Assembly (NCBI RefSeq): GCF_003814875.1
Contig: NZ_RKQF01000001.1
Coordinates: 744,001-808,000 of the forward strand
DNA: 64,000 nucleotides
Reading direction: 5' to 3'
Source of the DNA: Streptomyces sp. Ag109_O5-1
GTDB taxonomy: Bacteria; Actinomycetota; Actinomycetes; Streptomycetales; Streptomycetaceae
The notes beneath the pieces are model-generated. The model searched no databases. It was given only the letters and a program-made list of their open reading frames with translations, and was not told the origin of the DNA. Positions 1-10,861 of this stretch are shown here, piece by piece. The position numbers were made by a program, and so were the translations under genes. Positions within the stretch are counted from its first letter, which is position 1. Each line of letters starts with the position of its first letter.

Positions 1-294
1 TCCTTCGGCATCGACCTCGACGCCGCCCGTCCCGCAGTGGTGCCCAAGGACGGGCAGCACGGCTTCCCGATCAAGGTGAGCGAGTCCGACCCGATGGTCT
101 TCTACGTCAGGGCCGACGCCGCCGCGTACGACACGAGTTGGTATCTCGAACTGAACTGGTCCAGCGGCGCCCGCCACGGCACGGTCCGGATCGACGACCA
201 GGGCCGCCCCTTCCGCACCAGCGGCAGCGGCGGACGGCCCGCCTACTGGTACCTCCTCGGCGGCGACTCGTGGACCAAGGCGGACACCCCCTAG
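1..294 (+). CDS. C-terminal end of a hypothetical protein (5' end outside window)
   Basis: The frame is open from base 1 to a TAG at 292-294, giving 97 residues of a protein whose start lies upstream. The visible part is beta-rich, with alternating hydrophobic and polar residues and segments such as WYLELNWSSG, GTVRIDDQGRPF and PAYWYLLGG. I have an impression that similar C-terminal domains occur in long Streptomyces regulators or surface proteins, but I cannot name the family. No catalytic motif or membrane segment is visible. The stop codon lies inside two tandem copies of CCCCTAGGCA (288-307). Coding is likely from codon bias; function is unknown. Confidence 0.6.
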   Translation, partial: SFGIDLDAARPAVVPKDGQHGFPIKVSESDPMVFYVRADAAAYDTSWYLELNWSSGARHGTVRIDDQGRPFRTSGSGGRPAYWYLLGGDSWTKADTP

Positions 295-604
295 GCACCC
301 CTAGGCATCGCCGCGTGAAGCCGCGCCCGCCCACCGGAGGCGGGGAAGGGTTCCCCGCACGGGACCCGTCGAGCGGGCCGCGCGGGCGGCCGGCCGCGGC
401 GGCCGAGCGAGGAGCCACGTCCGGAGGGTGAGCGCCGGGACCGTCCCGGACACGCCGTCCCGTTCGGGCGCATGCCGTGGTCTCTCCCGGGCCGGGCGGA
501 GGGTCGCGGACGGCTCGGGTCGTCCCCGGCTCGCGGGCGGCGTCGCGTGCTTCCCGGCCCGCGGTCGGCGGCCGGGCCGCCCGGTGCCCCTGCCCGGGAC
601 CGGT
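295..604. other. Gene-free GC-rich spacer
   Basis: This is 310 bases between the truncated first gene and the chitosanase stop on the opposite strand. It is very GC-rich and includes a self-complementary GGCCGGCC core near 388-400, which could fold in RNA of either strand. No open frame here has convincing codon bias or a ribosome binding site. The tandem 10-mer CCCCTAGGCA at 288-307 straddles its left edge. Confidence 0.5.
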
Positions 605-1291
605 CTAGTCGCTCCCGGTGAACAGTGCCGCCAGCCGCTCCCCCGCCGCCTCCGCCTCCGCCTGGTCCTCGATCGGCTTGATCACCGAGTCCTTGAAGAC
701 GATGTACGTGACTCCGGAGGGGACCCCGCCGGCGCGCGGGTCGGGGTTGATTCCGAGGCCTTGGGCGGTGGCGTAGGAAGCCTCGCCGATGATGTCGCGC
801 GGTCCCGTGTCGCCGACGACGGCGTACTGCACCCGGCCCTTGTAGATCACGGCGCCGACCGCACCGCCCCGGACACCGGACGCACGGTGGTCCCAACGGC
901 CGCTGGGGGCGGGTACGACGATGTAGGGCAGCGTCTCCGCGTCGAGATGGCGGCCGTCGGACTGCCGGTAGGCGGTGGCGGCGGAGAAGGCCGGATCGGC
1001 GGCGCGGTTGCAGTGGGCGGTGGGCCGGCCGTCGCAGTCGATGTCGAGGTCAGCCTTCCAGAACACGGCCTGCTCGGTGTCGCACACGGGGACGGTGGCG
1101 GCGGTACCGGCGTCGGTGCGGTAGCGGCCCCTGGACACCTGGGTGCAGTCGCGGACCTGGTCCAGCAGGTCGGTGGCGGTGATCCGGTGCCGTGCGCCGG
1201 GGGCCATGAGGGGGCCGACGGGGATGGGCGACGTGGTCGGGGCGAGCAGGGCGGCGCCGGCCGCGGCCAGCGTCAGCAACTGGACACGCAC
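605..1291 (-). CDS. Secreted chitosanase, glycoside hydrolase family 75
   Basis: The 228-aa product should hydrolyse beta-1,4 links in chitosan outside the cell. It has a short hydrophobic N-terminal export signal (about residues 3-22). Family-75 hallmarks follow: FWKADLDIDCDG at 77-88, then VVGDTGPRDIIGEAS, in which Asp161 and Glu170 occupy the positions of the catalytic pair known from fungal GH75 enzymes. Length is normal for a single-domain GH75 enzyme and no binding module is present. The start is GTG with GAGAGGG nine bases upstream. It stands alone, divergent from a lipoprotein gene across a 381-base region with a strong palindrome. No LacI or DasR site was seen upstream. Confidence 0.85.
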   Translation of the reverse strand: MRVQLLTLAAAGAALLAPTTSPIPVGPLMAPGARHRITATDLLDQVRDCTQVSRGRYRTDAGTAATVPVCDTEQAVFWKADLDIDCDGRPTAHCNRAADPAFSAATAYRQSDGRHLDAETLPYIVVPAPSGRWDHRASGVRGGAVGAVIYKGRVQYAVVGDTGPRDIIGEASYATAQGLGINPDPRAGGVPSGVTYIVFKDSVIKPIEDQAEAEAAGERLAALFTGSD

Positions 1292-1672
1292 GATGAGGGA
1301 CCCTCTCCGTGGGGGGACATGAAGTCACCCAATCTGGTGCCGGTCCGGCCCCCGGGCCAGCAAGCGGAGGCTCCACAGGGCCGTACGGAGCAAGAAACTG
1401 ACACTCCGTGAGAATCCGCCGGGGGCCGGGGCGCTGAGCCGGTGTCAGCCCAGGCCGCCCCGGCCGCCCGCGTCGGCGCGGGATCAGCGACGACAGCGTT
1501 CCGCGCCACAGGCGCGAACTTCCCTGCTCCCGCGGGAAGTTCGGCCGCAGTACGTTCAGCATACGTAACTCCGGCCCGACGTCTGCAATACGGCCCTCTT
1601 GCTGTCCGCATGCCGGGCAGGCCATATTGGTCCGGACCATTGCCGTGCTGCCGTCCCCGGAGAGGCGGAACC
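1292..1672. other. Divergent intergenic region with a palindrome
   Basis: This 381-base region separates the minus-strand chitosanase from the plus-strand FN3 lipoprotein, so it must carry both promoters. It holds the 10-bp-arm inverted repeat described separately and a TACGT..ACGTA pair near 1550-1566. No ORF here has a ribosome binding site and Streptomyces codon bias. I could not assign -10 and -35 boxes confidently. Confidence 0.5.
1515..1543. promoter_or_regulatory. Perfect inverted repeat, 10-bp arms, 9-nt spacer
   Basis: CGAACTTCCC (1515-1524) is repeated as GGGAAGTTCG (1534-1543). It lies between divergent genes, where no transcript should end, so an operator is more likely than a terminator. 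The 9-nt spacer recalls CIRCE geometry, but the arm sequence is different. Confidence 0.5.
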
Positions 1673-2635
1673 GTGCGCCGAGCCGTCGTCGTGGTCTGTG
1701 TCCTGCTGTCGGTGACGTCCTGCGGCCGGGGCGGGACCGCCGACGGCGACAGCGGGCGGCTGCCCGGCGCGCCGACGGGGGTCACCGCGGCGGCCGGGAG
1801 CGCCACCAGCGTGCATGTCATGTGGAACGCGCTGCCGGACGGTGCCGGGATCCGCGCCTACGAGGTATATCGCGGCACCACGAAGGTCGGTGAAGTGCCC
1901 GGCTCGGAGCACATGGTGGAGGTCACCAGGCTCAGGCCGTCCACGGTGTATGTGTTCACCGTGCGGGCGCGGGGCGGTGACGGCAGCCTCGGCCCGGGCA
2001 GCCCCGGGGTGCGGGCGACGACACCGGCGCTGCTCGCGGCGGACCGCTCGGCGCCGACCCGTCCGGCACACCCGAGCGGCCGGGCCGTGGGCAGTCGCGC
2101 GGTGCAGCTGTCCTGGAGCGCCTCGACGGACGACCGGGCGGTGTTGTCGTACGACGTCTACCAGGGCGACGCCCGGATCCACAGTGTGGGCGGGAACCAG
2201 ACCGCGACCGTGGTGACGGGGCTGCGGCCGGGCACGCGCTATGTGTTCACGGTCCGGGCCGGGGACGCCGCCGACAACCTCTCGCCGGCGAGTTCGGCGG
2301 TCCGTCTGACCACGCCGGGCGGCGACGACGGCCGGGACACCGCGCCGACCGGGTTCACCTCGAAGAGCCACGCGGAGGCGGGCGCGTACTACCTCGATCT
2401 GGCCTGGGACCCGCCGCGCGTGGACGGTGTGGTCACGGAGTACCAGATCCGGCTCGACGGCACGGCGACCACCTCGCTGGTGTGGGGCGGCACCCCACCG
2501 AAAGGCCGCTCCGCCTACAGCTTCTATGTGGGACGGGACCATGGGGTCGTACACCATGTGCGGCTGCGGGCGCGGTTGCCCGACGGGACCTGGGGCGGGT
2601 GGTCGGTGGAGCGGGCCGTGCCGACGGGATCGTGA
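1673..2635 (+). CDS. Lipoprotein with three fibronectin type III domains
   Basis: The product is 320 aa from a GTG start with GGAGAGG six or seven bases upstream. An in-frame ORF extends further back, but without a binding site. The N-terminus is a lipoprotein signal (VVVVCVLLSVTSC), with Cys17 the predicted lipidated residue. Three FN3-like modules follow at roughly 30-118, 125-215 and 225-318. The first two carry the typical sequence of YEVYRG or YDVYQG followed by LRPxTxYVFTVRA. No catalytic domain is fused, which is unusual because FN3 modules in streptomycetes often link CAZyme domains. It probably acts as a cell-surface adhesion or scaffold protein. The neighbouring secreted chitosanase is divergent, so joint regulation is possible but unproven. 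Confidence 0.75.
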   Translation: MRRAVVVVCVLLSVTSCGRGGTADGDSGRLPGAPTGVTAAAGSATSVHVMWNALPDGAGIRAYEVYRGTTKVGEVPGSEHMVEVTRLRPSTVYVFTVRARGGDGSLGPGSPGVRATTPALLAADRSAPTRPAHPSGRAVGSRAVQLSWSASTDDRAVLSYDVYQGDARIHSVGGNQTATVVTGLRPGTRYVFTVRAGDAADNLSPASSAVRLTTPGGDDGRDTAPTGFTSKSHAEAGAYYLDLAWDPPRVDGVVTEYQIRLDGTATTSLVWGGTPPKGRSAYSFYVGRDHGVVHHVRLRARLPDGTWGGWSVERAVPTGS

Positions 2636-2801
2636 CCCGCCCCGCGCGTGACCGTCCGGCGGAGCGCGTCACCTGACCGGTCGCCCTCCGGATGCGGGGC
2701 GGGCGGGGGCCGTCTTCGCTGAACCTGAGGCAGCACGGGAGTCTCCCGATCCTCGGCGGCGCAAGGGACGTTCCGCCAACCGTGCCGCCGGAGGGCAGCC
2801 A

Positions 2802-3356
2802 ATGCGCACTACACGACTTCTCCTCCGCTCCGGCCTGACCCTGGCGGCCGCCGCCGCGCTCCCGGCCTGGCTGGCCGGCCCGTCCGACGCGGTCTCGGGC
2901 ATCTCGGTGAGCACCACCGGCACCACGGTCTCGGTGGTCACCAGCGCCTGTACCCAGAGCAACGGCAGCTGGGGCAACGCCTCGCTGCTCAACAGCAGCC
3001 AGGCCTCGTTCGCCCAGGGGCGGCAGGTGGCCCTGTCGGGCACCACCGTGAGCCAGTCGGCCGCCTGGTCGGGTGTGTCGCCCGGGACCTACACGGTGGT
3101 CGTCGTCTGTTCCAACGGCGGTACGGCGGGCACCCAGTCGGTGATCGTCTCCGCCGCCCCCGCCGTGCCCGCTCCTCCGACGACCTCGTCCGCCAACAGG
3201 CCGGCCGCGCCCGCCCGGGGCGTGATGGGCGGTCTGGGAGGTGCCGCCCGCGACTACGGCCCGCTCACGCTGGGCATCGGCGCGGCGCTGGTCGGTACGG
3301 GCGTCATCGCCACGGGCTGGTACCTGCGCAAGCGCTCGAAGCCCTACCGGCTCTAG
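2802..3356 (+). CDS. Secreted surface protein with C-terminal membrane anchor
   Basis: This 184-aa product has a clear signal peptide (RLLLRSGLTLAAAAALPAWL, cleavage near residue 30). A Ser/Thr-rich beta domain of about 90 residues with two cysteines follows, then a Pro/Ala linker (about 120-135) and a C-terminal transmembrane helix (LTLGIGAALVGTGVIATGWYL) ending in a basic tail. This layout fits a cell-surface protein anchored by its C-terminus. A GGAGG-type site precedes the ATG. I do not recognise the family. The stop codon overlaps the padR stop on the other strand: a CTAG at 3353-3356 serves both. Confidence 0.7.
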   Translation: MRTTRLLLRSGLTLAAAAALPAWLAGPSDAVSGISVSTTGTTVSVVTSACTQSNGSWGNASLLNSSQASFAQGRQVALSGTTVSQSAAWSGVSPGTYTVVVVCSNGGTAGTQSVIVSAAPAVPAPPTTSSANRPAAPARGVMGGLGGAARDYGPLTLGIGAALVGTGVIATGWYLRKRSKPYRL

Positions 3357-3898
3357 GACCCCTCGGGGAGTTCCCCGAACTCCTGGAGGGCGTGGGTGAG
3401 CCACTGCGTCCAGAAGGTCTCCAGATCGATGCCGGCCCGCAGCACCAGGTGCCGGAGCCGGTCCTCGGGGGCGTCCTTGCCCGGCGGGAAGTCGCGGCGC
3501 TGGATCTCCTCGTACTCGGCCAGCTGCCGCTGGTGCAGTTCCAGATGGCGGCGCAGGTCGGCCTGGAGTCCGTCGGTGCCGACGACCGCCGCCGCGCGCA
3601 GCCGCAGCAGCATCACGTCCCGGATGGGCTTCGGGTCCTGGGAGGCGGCGGTCCAGCGGGCCAGTTCGGCGCGGCCCGCGGGCAGGACCTCGTAGCTCTT
3701 CTTCTGCCCGCGGGCCGGCTGTTCGGCCGGCAGTGCGCGGATGTAGCCCTCGGCCTCCAGTCGTCCCAGCTCGCGGTAGATCTGCTGGTGCGTCGCCGAC
3801 CAGAAGTAGCCGATCGACTTGTCGAACCTGCGGGTCAGCTCAAGGCCCGACGACGGTCTCTCGAGCAGGGCGGTGAGGATCGCGTGCGGGAGTGACAT
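3353..3898 (-). CDS. PadR-family transcriptional regulator
   Basis: The 181-aa product has an N-terminal PadR winged helix (residues 1-80; AILTALLERPSSGLELTRRFD ... QQIYRELGRLEAEGYI) and a C-terminal helical dimerisation region (95-175). PadR proteins are usually repressors released by small phenolic or lipophilic ligands. It lies 22 bases downstream of fadH on the same strand and is probably cotranscribed with it. The palindrome upstream of fadH is the obvious candidate operator, giving autoregulation. The ligand cannot be inferred. Confidence 0.88.
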   Translation of the reverse strand: MSLPHAILTALLERPSSGLELTRRFDKSIGYFWSATHQQIYRELGRLEAEGYIRALPAEQPARGQKKSYEVLPAGRAELARWTAASQDPKPIRDVMLLRLRAAAVVGTDGLQADLRRHLELHQRQLAEYEEIQRRDFPPGKDAPEDRLRHLVLRAGIDLETFWTQWLTHALQEFGELPEGS

Positions 3899-3920
3899 GG
3901 GCTCATCCTAGGGACGGCCC

Positions 3921-6026
<2,106 letters not shown>

Positions 6027-6057
6027 TCACACACCACGCCGCTCTCGGACAGTCCGG

Positions 6058-6426
6058 TCACCGGCTTTCGAGCAGCACATGCAGCTCCCTCTCCTGGTCC
6101 CCCGAGGCGGAGGACAGGTTGCGTACGGCGAACAGGGAGTCGAGGGTCGTGTGGAGCCGGCTGATCGCCCAGTAGCCGCCCTGCGCGTCAGCCTCGACCG
6201 AGGCGGTGAGCCGGGGCGGCGGGGTGCACTCGTGGGCGTCGGTGACCTCGAACGTGCCGAGCCACACCATCGGGCGGGTCTCGTGGAGCTGTTGTGGCAC
6301 GTCCTCGGCGGCCCGGTCGGACTCGAAGCACTGGCACAGCGCGTCGAACACGATCCGCGCGTCCTCCTTGCTGCAGCCGCTGATCTCGAGGGAGACGGGT
6401 TCCTCGTGCAGTCGCTCAGGGACCAT
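6058..6426 (-). CDS. Small hypothetical protein
   Basis: The product is 122 aa from the ATG at 6426, which has AGGAG eight bases upstream. An ATG 18 bases earlier overlaps that site and was rejected. The N-terminal half looks like a regulatory fold (VSLEISGCSKEDARIVFDALCQCFES), and the rest is polar with WLGTFEVTD and AISRLHTTLDSLFAVRNL segments. There is no signal peptide or membrane helix, so it is probably cytosolic. I do not recognise the family. It stands between the fadH control region and a secreted-protein gene on the same strand. Confidence 0.6.
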   Translation of the reverse strand: MVPERLHEEPVSLEISGCSKEDARIVFDALCQCFESDRAAEDVPQQLHETRPMVWLGTFEVTDAHECTPPPRLTASVEADAQGGYWAISRLHTTLDSLFAVRNLSSASGDQERELHVLLESR

Positions 6427-6546
6427 CGTGATCGCTCCTCTCATGACGATGGCGCGGTGTCACGGGTCCCCCGCGAACCGCGCCATGCCAACAGAAAAGC
6501 ACCGATTCACGGGCGCTGCACCACCCGCCGGCGCACACGGAAGGAG

Positions 6547-7416
6547 TCAGCTCCGCGTGAACTTGTACGTCTTGCTGTCCGTGAGGATGCAGAAGCCGGG
6601 CGACATCACGATGACGCGCAGGGTGCCGGTGCGCCGGTCGTAGTCGATGCCCTCGACCTCGTAGGTGCCGGAGCAGGAGCTGCGCAGCGGGAGCTGGCGC
6701 AGGGCGGTGACATGACCGGTGACGTTGCCCGTGCCGGGCTTGGCGGACAGGTCGATCTGCAGGAGCGGCTTGGTGTAGCCGAAGAGGCTGCCGTCCGGGT
6801 CGTCGGAGGAGCACAGCAGCGTGGTGGCGCCGGTGAAGTCGCAGCCCTGGACGTCGCGCACGGCGTGGTCGAGGTTCACCACGGAGGCCAGCGGGAGGTT
6901 CGCGGACGGCGAGGTGCTCTTGTTGGCGCCCGGTGCCGGGAAGACCAGGAAGCGGGTCATCGTGCCGTACTCGCCGGAGAGCATGTACTGGCTGTCGGGC
7001 GAGATCGCGTCCCAGGAGTTGTTGAGCGCCTCGCCGGAGGCGAGCGTGTGGGTGTACTCCGACCAGGTGCCGTCGGGGGCCTGCACCCGGTACATCTTGG
7101 CGGTCCCGGAGTCCGCCTGGTACGGCTCGACGTAGTAGCCGTCGTAGGACTCGTCGGGGTCACCGACGTGGTTCCAGCCGCGGCTGGAGACGCTGACGGG
7201 GATGGTGCCGATGCCGGTGTACCGGTTGGCACTGTTGGCCGGGACCTCGACCGAGGTCAGGCCCTGGCTCTCGGTGAGCGGGTCGGCGCGGTCGGAGCCG
7301 GTCTCGGTCCAGGTGTCGGCGGCGGAGGCCGTACCGGTGGACAGGGCGAAGGTCGCGGCGAGGGCTATCAGGGCGGTCAGGCCTGCGCGACAACGTTGCC
7401 GGGTGGACGCGGGCAT
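6547..7416 (-). CDS. Secreted hypothetical protein
   Basis: This is a 289-aa protein with a classical Sec signal peptide (ALIALAATFALSTGTASA, cleavage near residue 33). The mature part is beta-rich, with repeated short strands, an SDDPDGSLFGYTKP loop and paired cysteines (C in VQGCDF, LLCSS, RSSCSG, GFCIL). The spacing suggests a six- or seven-bladed propeller-like fold, although no catalytic signature is visible. It is monocistronic, with about 120 bases downstream before the next gene. The function is unknown; it is probably released into the medium. Confidence 0.7.
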   Translation of the reverse strand: MPASTRQRCRAGLTALIALAATFALSTGTASAADTWTETGSDRADPLTESQGLTSVEVPANSANRYTGIGTIPVSVSSRGWNHVGDPDESYDGYYVEPYQADSGTAKMYRVQAPDGTWSEYTHTLASGEALNNSWDAISPDSQYMLSGEYGTMTRFLVFPAPGANKSTSPSANLPLASVVNLDHAVRDVQGCDFTGATTLLCSSDDPDGSLFGYTKPLLQIDLSAKPGTGNVTGHVTALRQLPLRSSCSGTYEVEGIDYDRRTGTLRVIVMSPGFCILTDSKTYKFTRS

Positions 7417-7691
7417 GGAAGCCTACTCCTCGGTACTGGGGGGTGGGAGGTGTGTGCGCCGGCCAGTCTGGCGCCGACCCGGTCGACATGTACAGACCAA
7501 TGACGGAGACGGGAAGGTGAAATCACGTCACTGCCGCCTCCGTGGTCACTTCGCCGTACGGATGCCGTCGTGTTGAGAGATGGTGGAAAAGTCGGCGGCG
7601 GCGTCGGAGATTCGGGTGTGAGCGCGATAGAACATGGGGAGTCGGCACGGGGGACGACGTGCCGTACGGAAGTTCGAAGGCGGTGCGTGCA

Positions 7692-9773
7692 ATGAGTCCA
7701 GCCGAGGCTTCGGCGGCCGAGGGCGAGGAGCCGGTACGCGGGCCCGTGCGGCCCGGCGGACTGCTCGACGTCCTGGGCATGGCCTCGGTCGTGCTGGACG
7801 CCAAGGGGCGCATCGTGCTGTGGAGCCCCCAGGCGGAGGAGCTGTTCGGCTATCCGGCCCACGAGGCGCTCGGGCAGTACGCCGCCCGGCTGATGGTGGA
7901 TGAACGCCACATCGAACTGGTCGGCAAGCTGTTCTCGGACGTGATGCGCACCGGGCAGAGCTGGGCGGGCGGTTTCCCCATCCGCCACAAGGACGGCACC
8001 ACCCATGTGGTGGAGTTCCGCAACATGCGGCTCATGGACGACAACGGCGACGTGTTCGCGCTGGGGCTCGCCGCCGACCAGTCGACGGTGCGCCGGCTGG
8101 AGCAGGACGTGGCGCTGTCCGAGCGCATCGTGAAGCAGTCGCCGATCGGGCTGGCCGTCCTCGACACGGATCTGCGGTTCGTGTCGGTCAACCCGGCGAT
8201 GGAGCGGATGAACGGCGTCCCGGCCGCGGAGCATGTGGGGCGGACGATCCGCGAGGTACTGCCCTCCCTGGACGCCGACACCCTGGAGTCGGCCTACCTG
8301 CGGGTGCTGCGGACCGGCGAGCCGGTCATCGACGAGTCCGCGGTGGGCCGTACGCCGGCCGACCCGGACGAGGAGCACATCTGGTCGGTGTCGGTCTACC
8401 GGCTGGAGGACGCCCTCACCAACGTGCTGGGCGTGGCGGCCTCGGTGGTGGACATCACCGAGGCGTTCCGGGCCGGTGTCGAGGCCGAGAACGCGCGCCG
8501 CCGGCTGGCCGTCATCGCCGACGCGTCCGCCCGCATCGGCACCACCCTGGACCTCGACCGCACCGCCCGTGAGCTGGCCGACGTCGCCGTGCCGGAGCTG
8601 GCGGACGTGGCGTCCGTGGAGCTGCTGGACGCGGTCGTGGAGGCCCGGCCCCACAGCACGCTCGGCCCGGCCGAGCCCGCGCTGATCCGTGCCCTCGCCG
8701 TGCGTGCGGAGCAGGAGGCGGACGCGGTCCAGGCGGCCGACACGCCGGGCACGGTCGCCCGGTACGCGCCGGACCGGCTGATCACCGAGTGCGTACGGAC
8801 CGGGGAGGCCGTCGTCGTCCGGCAGGTCAAGGACGAGGACCTGCCGAGGATCGCCGCCTCCCCCGAGGCCGCCGTGCTGCTGGGCCGCGCCGGGGTGCAC
8901 TCGTATCTGGCGGTACCGCTGATCGCGCGCGGCGAGGTGCTGGGCGCCCTCGACCTCAAGCGCACCCGCAATCCGGCGTCCTTCGACGACGACGATCTGC
9001 TGCTGGCCAGGGAACTGGCGGCGCGGGCGGCCGTGCAGATCGACAACGCCCGCTGGTACCAGAACGCCCGCACGACCGCGCTGACCCTGCAGCGCAGCCT
9101 GCTGCCGACGCACCCGAGGGTCACCAACGGCCTGGAGGTCGCCTCCCGCTACCAGCCGGCGGGCGAGACCGTCGAGGTGGGCGGTGACTGGTTCGACGTG
9201 ATCCCGCTGGACGGCGGCCGGACGGCGCTCGTGGTGGGCGATGTGATGGGCAGCGGTATCAACGCGGCCGCGACCATGGGCCGGCTGCGTACCGCGACCA
9301 ACACCCTGGCCTCCCTGGGCCTGGACCCGGCGGTCCTGCTGGAGCACCTCGACAAGACCACCTCGGGTCTGGACCACTCCATCGCGACCTGCGTGTACGC
9401 CGTCCACGACCCGCAGCTGCGCCAGTGCCGGATCGCCAACGCCGGCCATCTGCCCCCGGCCCGGGTCCGCCCCGGCAGGCCGCCGGAACTCCTCGACCTT
9501 CCCACCGGGGTCCCGCTGGGCGTGGGCGGGGTCCCGTTCGCCACGACGACCGTGGACTTCGAACCCGGCGACGAGCTGGTGTTCTACACCGACGGTCTGG
9601 TGGAGACCCGCAGCCACTCCCTGGACGAGCGGCTGGACGCGCTGCTGGACCTCCTCGACGACCCCGGCCGCCCCCTGGAGGAGGCCTGCGACCTGCTGCT
9701 GCGGGAGCTGCACCACCCGGACAACCACGACGACGTGGCGCTGCTCATCGCGCGGGCGCTGGAACTGGCGTAG
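7692..9773 (+). CDS. PAS-PAS-GAF-PP2C (SpoIIE-type) serine phosphatase
   Basis: The 693-aa product is a sensor phosphatase of the RsbU/SpoIIE type. Two PAS domains (about 25-135 and 150-265), a GAF domain (270-450) and a C-terminal PP2C/SpoIIE domain (475-690) are visible. The phosphatase part has LQRSLLP, GGDWFDVI, VVGDVMGSG, NAGHLPP, FYTDGLVE and NHDDVALL, including the metal-binding aspartates. Such proteins dephosphorylate anti-anti-sigma factors in response to signals at the PAS/GAF domains. No membrane segment is present and no anti-sigma or STAS partner is adjacent. The start is uncertain: ATG 7692 is used, but GTG 7683 and an upstream GTG are possible, none with a strong binding site. 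Confidence 0.85.
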   Translation: MSPAEASAAEGEEPVRGPVRPGGLLDVLGMASVVLDAKGRIVLWSPQAEELFGYPAHEALGQYAARLMVDERHIELVGKLFSDVMRTGQSWAGGFPIRHKDGTTHVVEFRNMRLMDDNGDVFALGLAADQSTVRRLEQDVALSERIVKQSPIGLAVLDTDLRFVSVNPAMERMNGVPAAEHVGRTIREVLPSLDADTLESAYLRVLRTGEPVIDESAVGRTPADPDEEHIWSVSVYRLEDALTNVLGVAASVVDITEAFRAGVEAENARRRLAVIADASARIGTTLDLDRTARELADVAVPELADVASVELLDAVVEARPHSTLGPAEPALIRALAVRAEQEADAVQAADTPGTVARYAPDRLITECVRTGEAVVVRQVKDEDLPRIAASPEAAVLLGRAGVHSYLAVPLIARGEVLGALDLKRTRNPASFDDDDLLLARELAARAAVQIDNARWYQNARTTALTLQRSLLPTHPRVTNGLEVASRYQPAGETVEVGGDWFDVIPLDGGRTALVVGDVMGSGINAAATMGRLRTATNTLASLGLDPAVLLEHLDKTTSGLDHSIATCVYAVHDPQLRQCRIANAGHLPPARVRPGRPPELLDLPTGVPLGVGGVPFATTTVDFEPGDELVFYTDGLVETRSHSLDERLDALLDLLDDPGRPLEEACDLLLRELHHPDNHDDVALLIARALELA

Positions 9774-9935
9774 CAGCGAGGACCGGTGGCCGGCGCACCG
9801 GATCCGGGTGCGTCGAACGCGGGTCGATCGGATTCACAGGGACCGATTACCAGGTTCTTATCAGCGAGCTCTCACACTTCACACAGAGGCATGCGCCGCG
9901 TGATGCCGCGTGCCGTTCGCCGATGGGAGCGAGCC

Positions 9936-10670
9936 GTGACGCACGAACCCGAGCAGGAACACCGCCGCGCCGGCGACGGAACAGACCCCTCGATCCCGCC
10001 GATGCCCGACCGTCCTCCGCAGGCCGCCCCGGAGTGGGAGGTGCTGGCGGGGCCGGGGCCGGACCGCGAACCGGGCGCGCCGCTGCGCGACCGCTGGCGC
10101 CGGCAGTCCCTCCGCACCCGTGCGGTGACCGTGGCCTTCGTGGCCGGGGCGCTGGCCCTCGGCGGGACGGTGGCGTTCGCCGCCGGTTCCGGCGGCGGCG
10201 CCCCCGCCACCCCGCCAGCGGCCTCCGGTGCGCCGTCGGCGCCTTCGTCCCCGGACGGGCACGGCCCCGGGCACGGCTGGTTCGGGATGGGCGGCATGGG
10301 CGTGCACGGCGAGGCGACGGTCAAGGACCCGGACACCGGCAAGTACGTCGTACGGGTCTGGCAGCGGGGCACGGTGGAGAAGGTGGCCGGTGACCAGGTC
10401 ACGGTGAAGAGCGACGACGGTATGTCGTGGACGTGGACCGTGGGCTCGGGCGTCAAGGTGCGCGGGGATGCCGGCTCGCTGAAGAAGGACGCGAAGGCGT
10501 TGCTGGTCGGCATCCGCGGGAATGACGGCAAGCTGACCGCGTCGGGCGCGTTCTCGGGCGACTTCACGGGCATGGGCCGGGGCGGTATGCACGACCGGGG
10601 CGGCCCCTGGCAGCGCCCCGGCGACCGCTCCCCGTCCCCCGGCCCCTCGGGCAGCGGGGCCACCACCTAG
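9936..10670 (+). CDS. Membrane-anchored hypothetical protein with DUF5666-like domain
   Basis: A GTG start at 9936 with GGGAG six bases upstream gives 244 aa. Residues 1-65 are charged and Pro-rich and lie in the cytoplasm. One transmembrane helix follows (AVTVAFVAGALALGGTVAFAAG), then a Pro/Ser/His/Gly linker (HGPGHGWFGMGGMG). An extracytoplasmic OB-like beta domain (GTVEKVAGDQVTVKSDDGMSWTWTV ... LLVGIRGNDGKLTA) resembles the DUF5666 type. The C-terminus is Gly/Pro-rich. The His/Met-rich linker could bind metal, but this is only suggestive. It is convergent with a methyltransferase gene across a terminator-like hairpin. Confidence 0.68.
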   Translation: MTHEPEQEHRRAGDGTDPSIPPMPDRPPQAAPEWEVLAGPGPDREPGAPLRDRWRRQSLRTRAVTVAFVAGALALGGTVAFAAGSGGGAPATPPAASGAPSAPSSPDGHGPGHGWFGMGGMGVHGEATVKDPDTGKYVVRVWQRGTVEKVAGDQVTVKSDDGMSWTWTVGSGVKVRGDAGSLKKDAKALLVGIRGNDGKLTASGAFSGDFTGMGRGGMHDRGGPWQRPGDRSPSPGPSGSGATT

Positions 10671-10796
10671 GGCCCTCCGGCGGAGCGGGGCGCAGGACGC
10701 GGTGACTGCCGGCCGAGGTGAGCGGGGTCGTGGGGGCCTTGGGGCCGACCGCCGGGCGGCCACATCGGCGACCGGCGGCAACGCCACTCGCGGTAG

Positions 10797-10813
10797 CCCC
10801 TCCGGGGGAGGGG
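10797..10813. terminator. Hairpin between convergent genes
   Basis: CCCCTCC (10797-10803) and GGAGGGG (10807-10813) form a 7-bp GC stem with a GGG loop in the 190-base gap between convergent genes. It is probably a bidirectional terminator; there is no T tract. Confidence 0.45.
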
Positions 10814-10861
10814 GGAGGGTGGGCCTCCCGGTCCGCGGCGTGATCCGCCGGGCAGCAGCAC

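Noticed and set aside
1515..1543. CIRCE/HrcA heat-shock element
   Set aside because: The spacer length fits, but the arms do not resemble TTAGCACTC, so only an unnamed operator is claimed.
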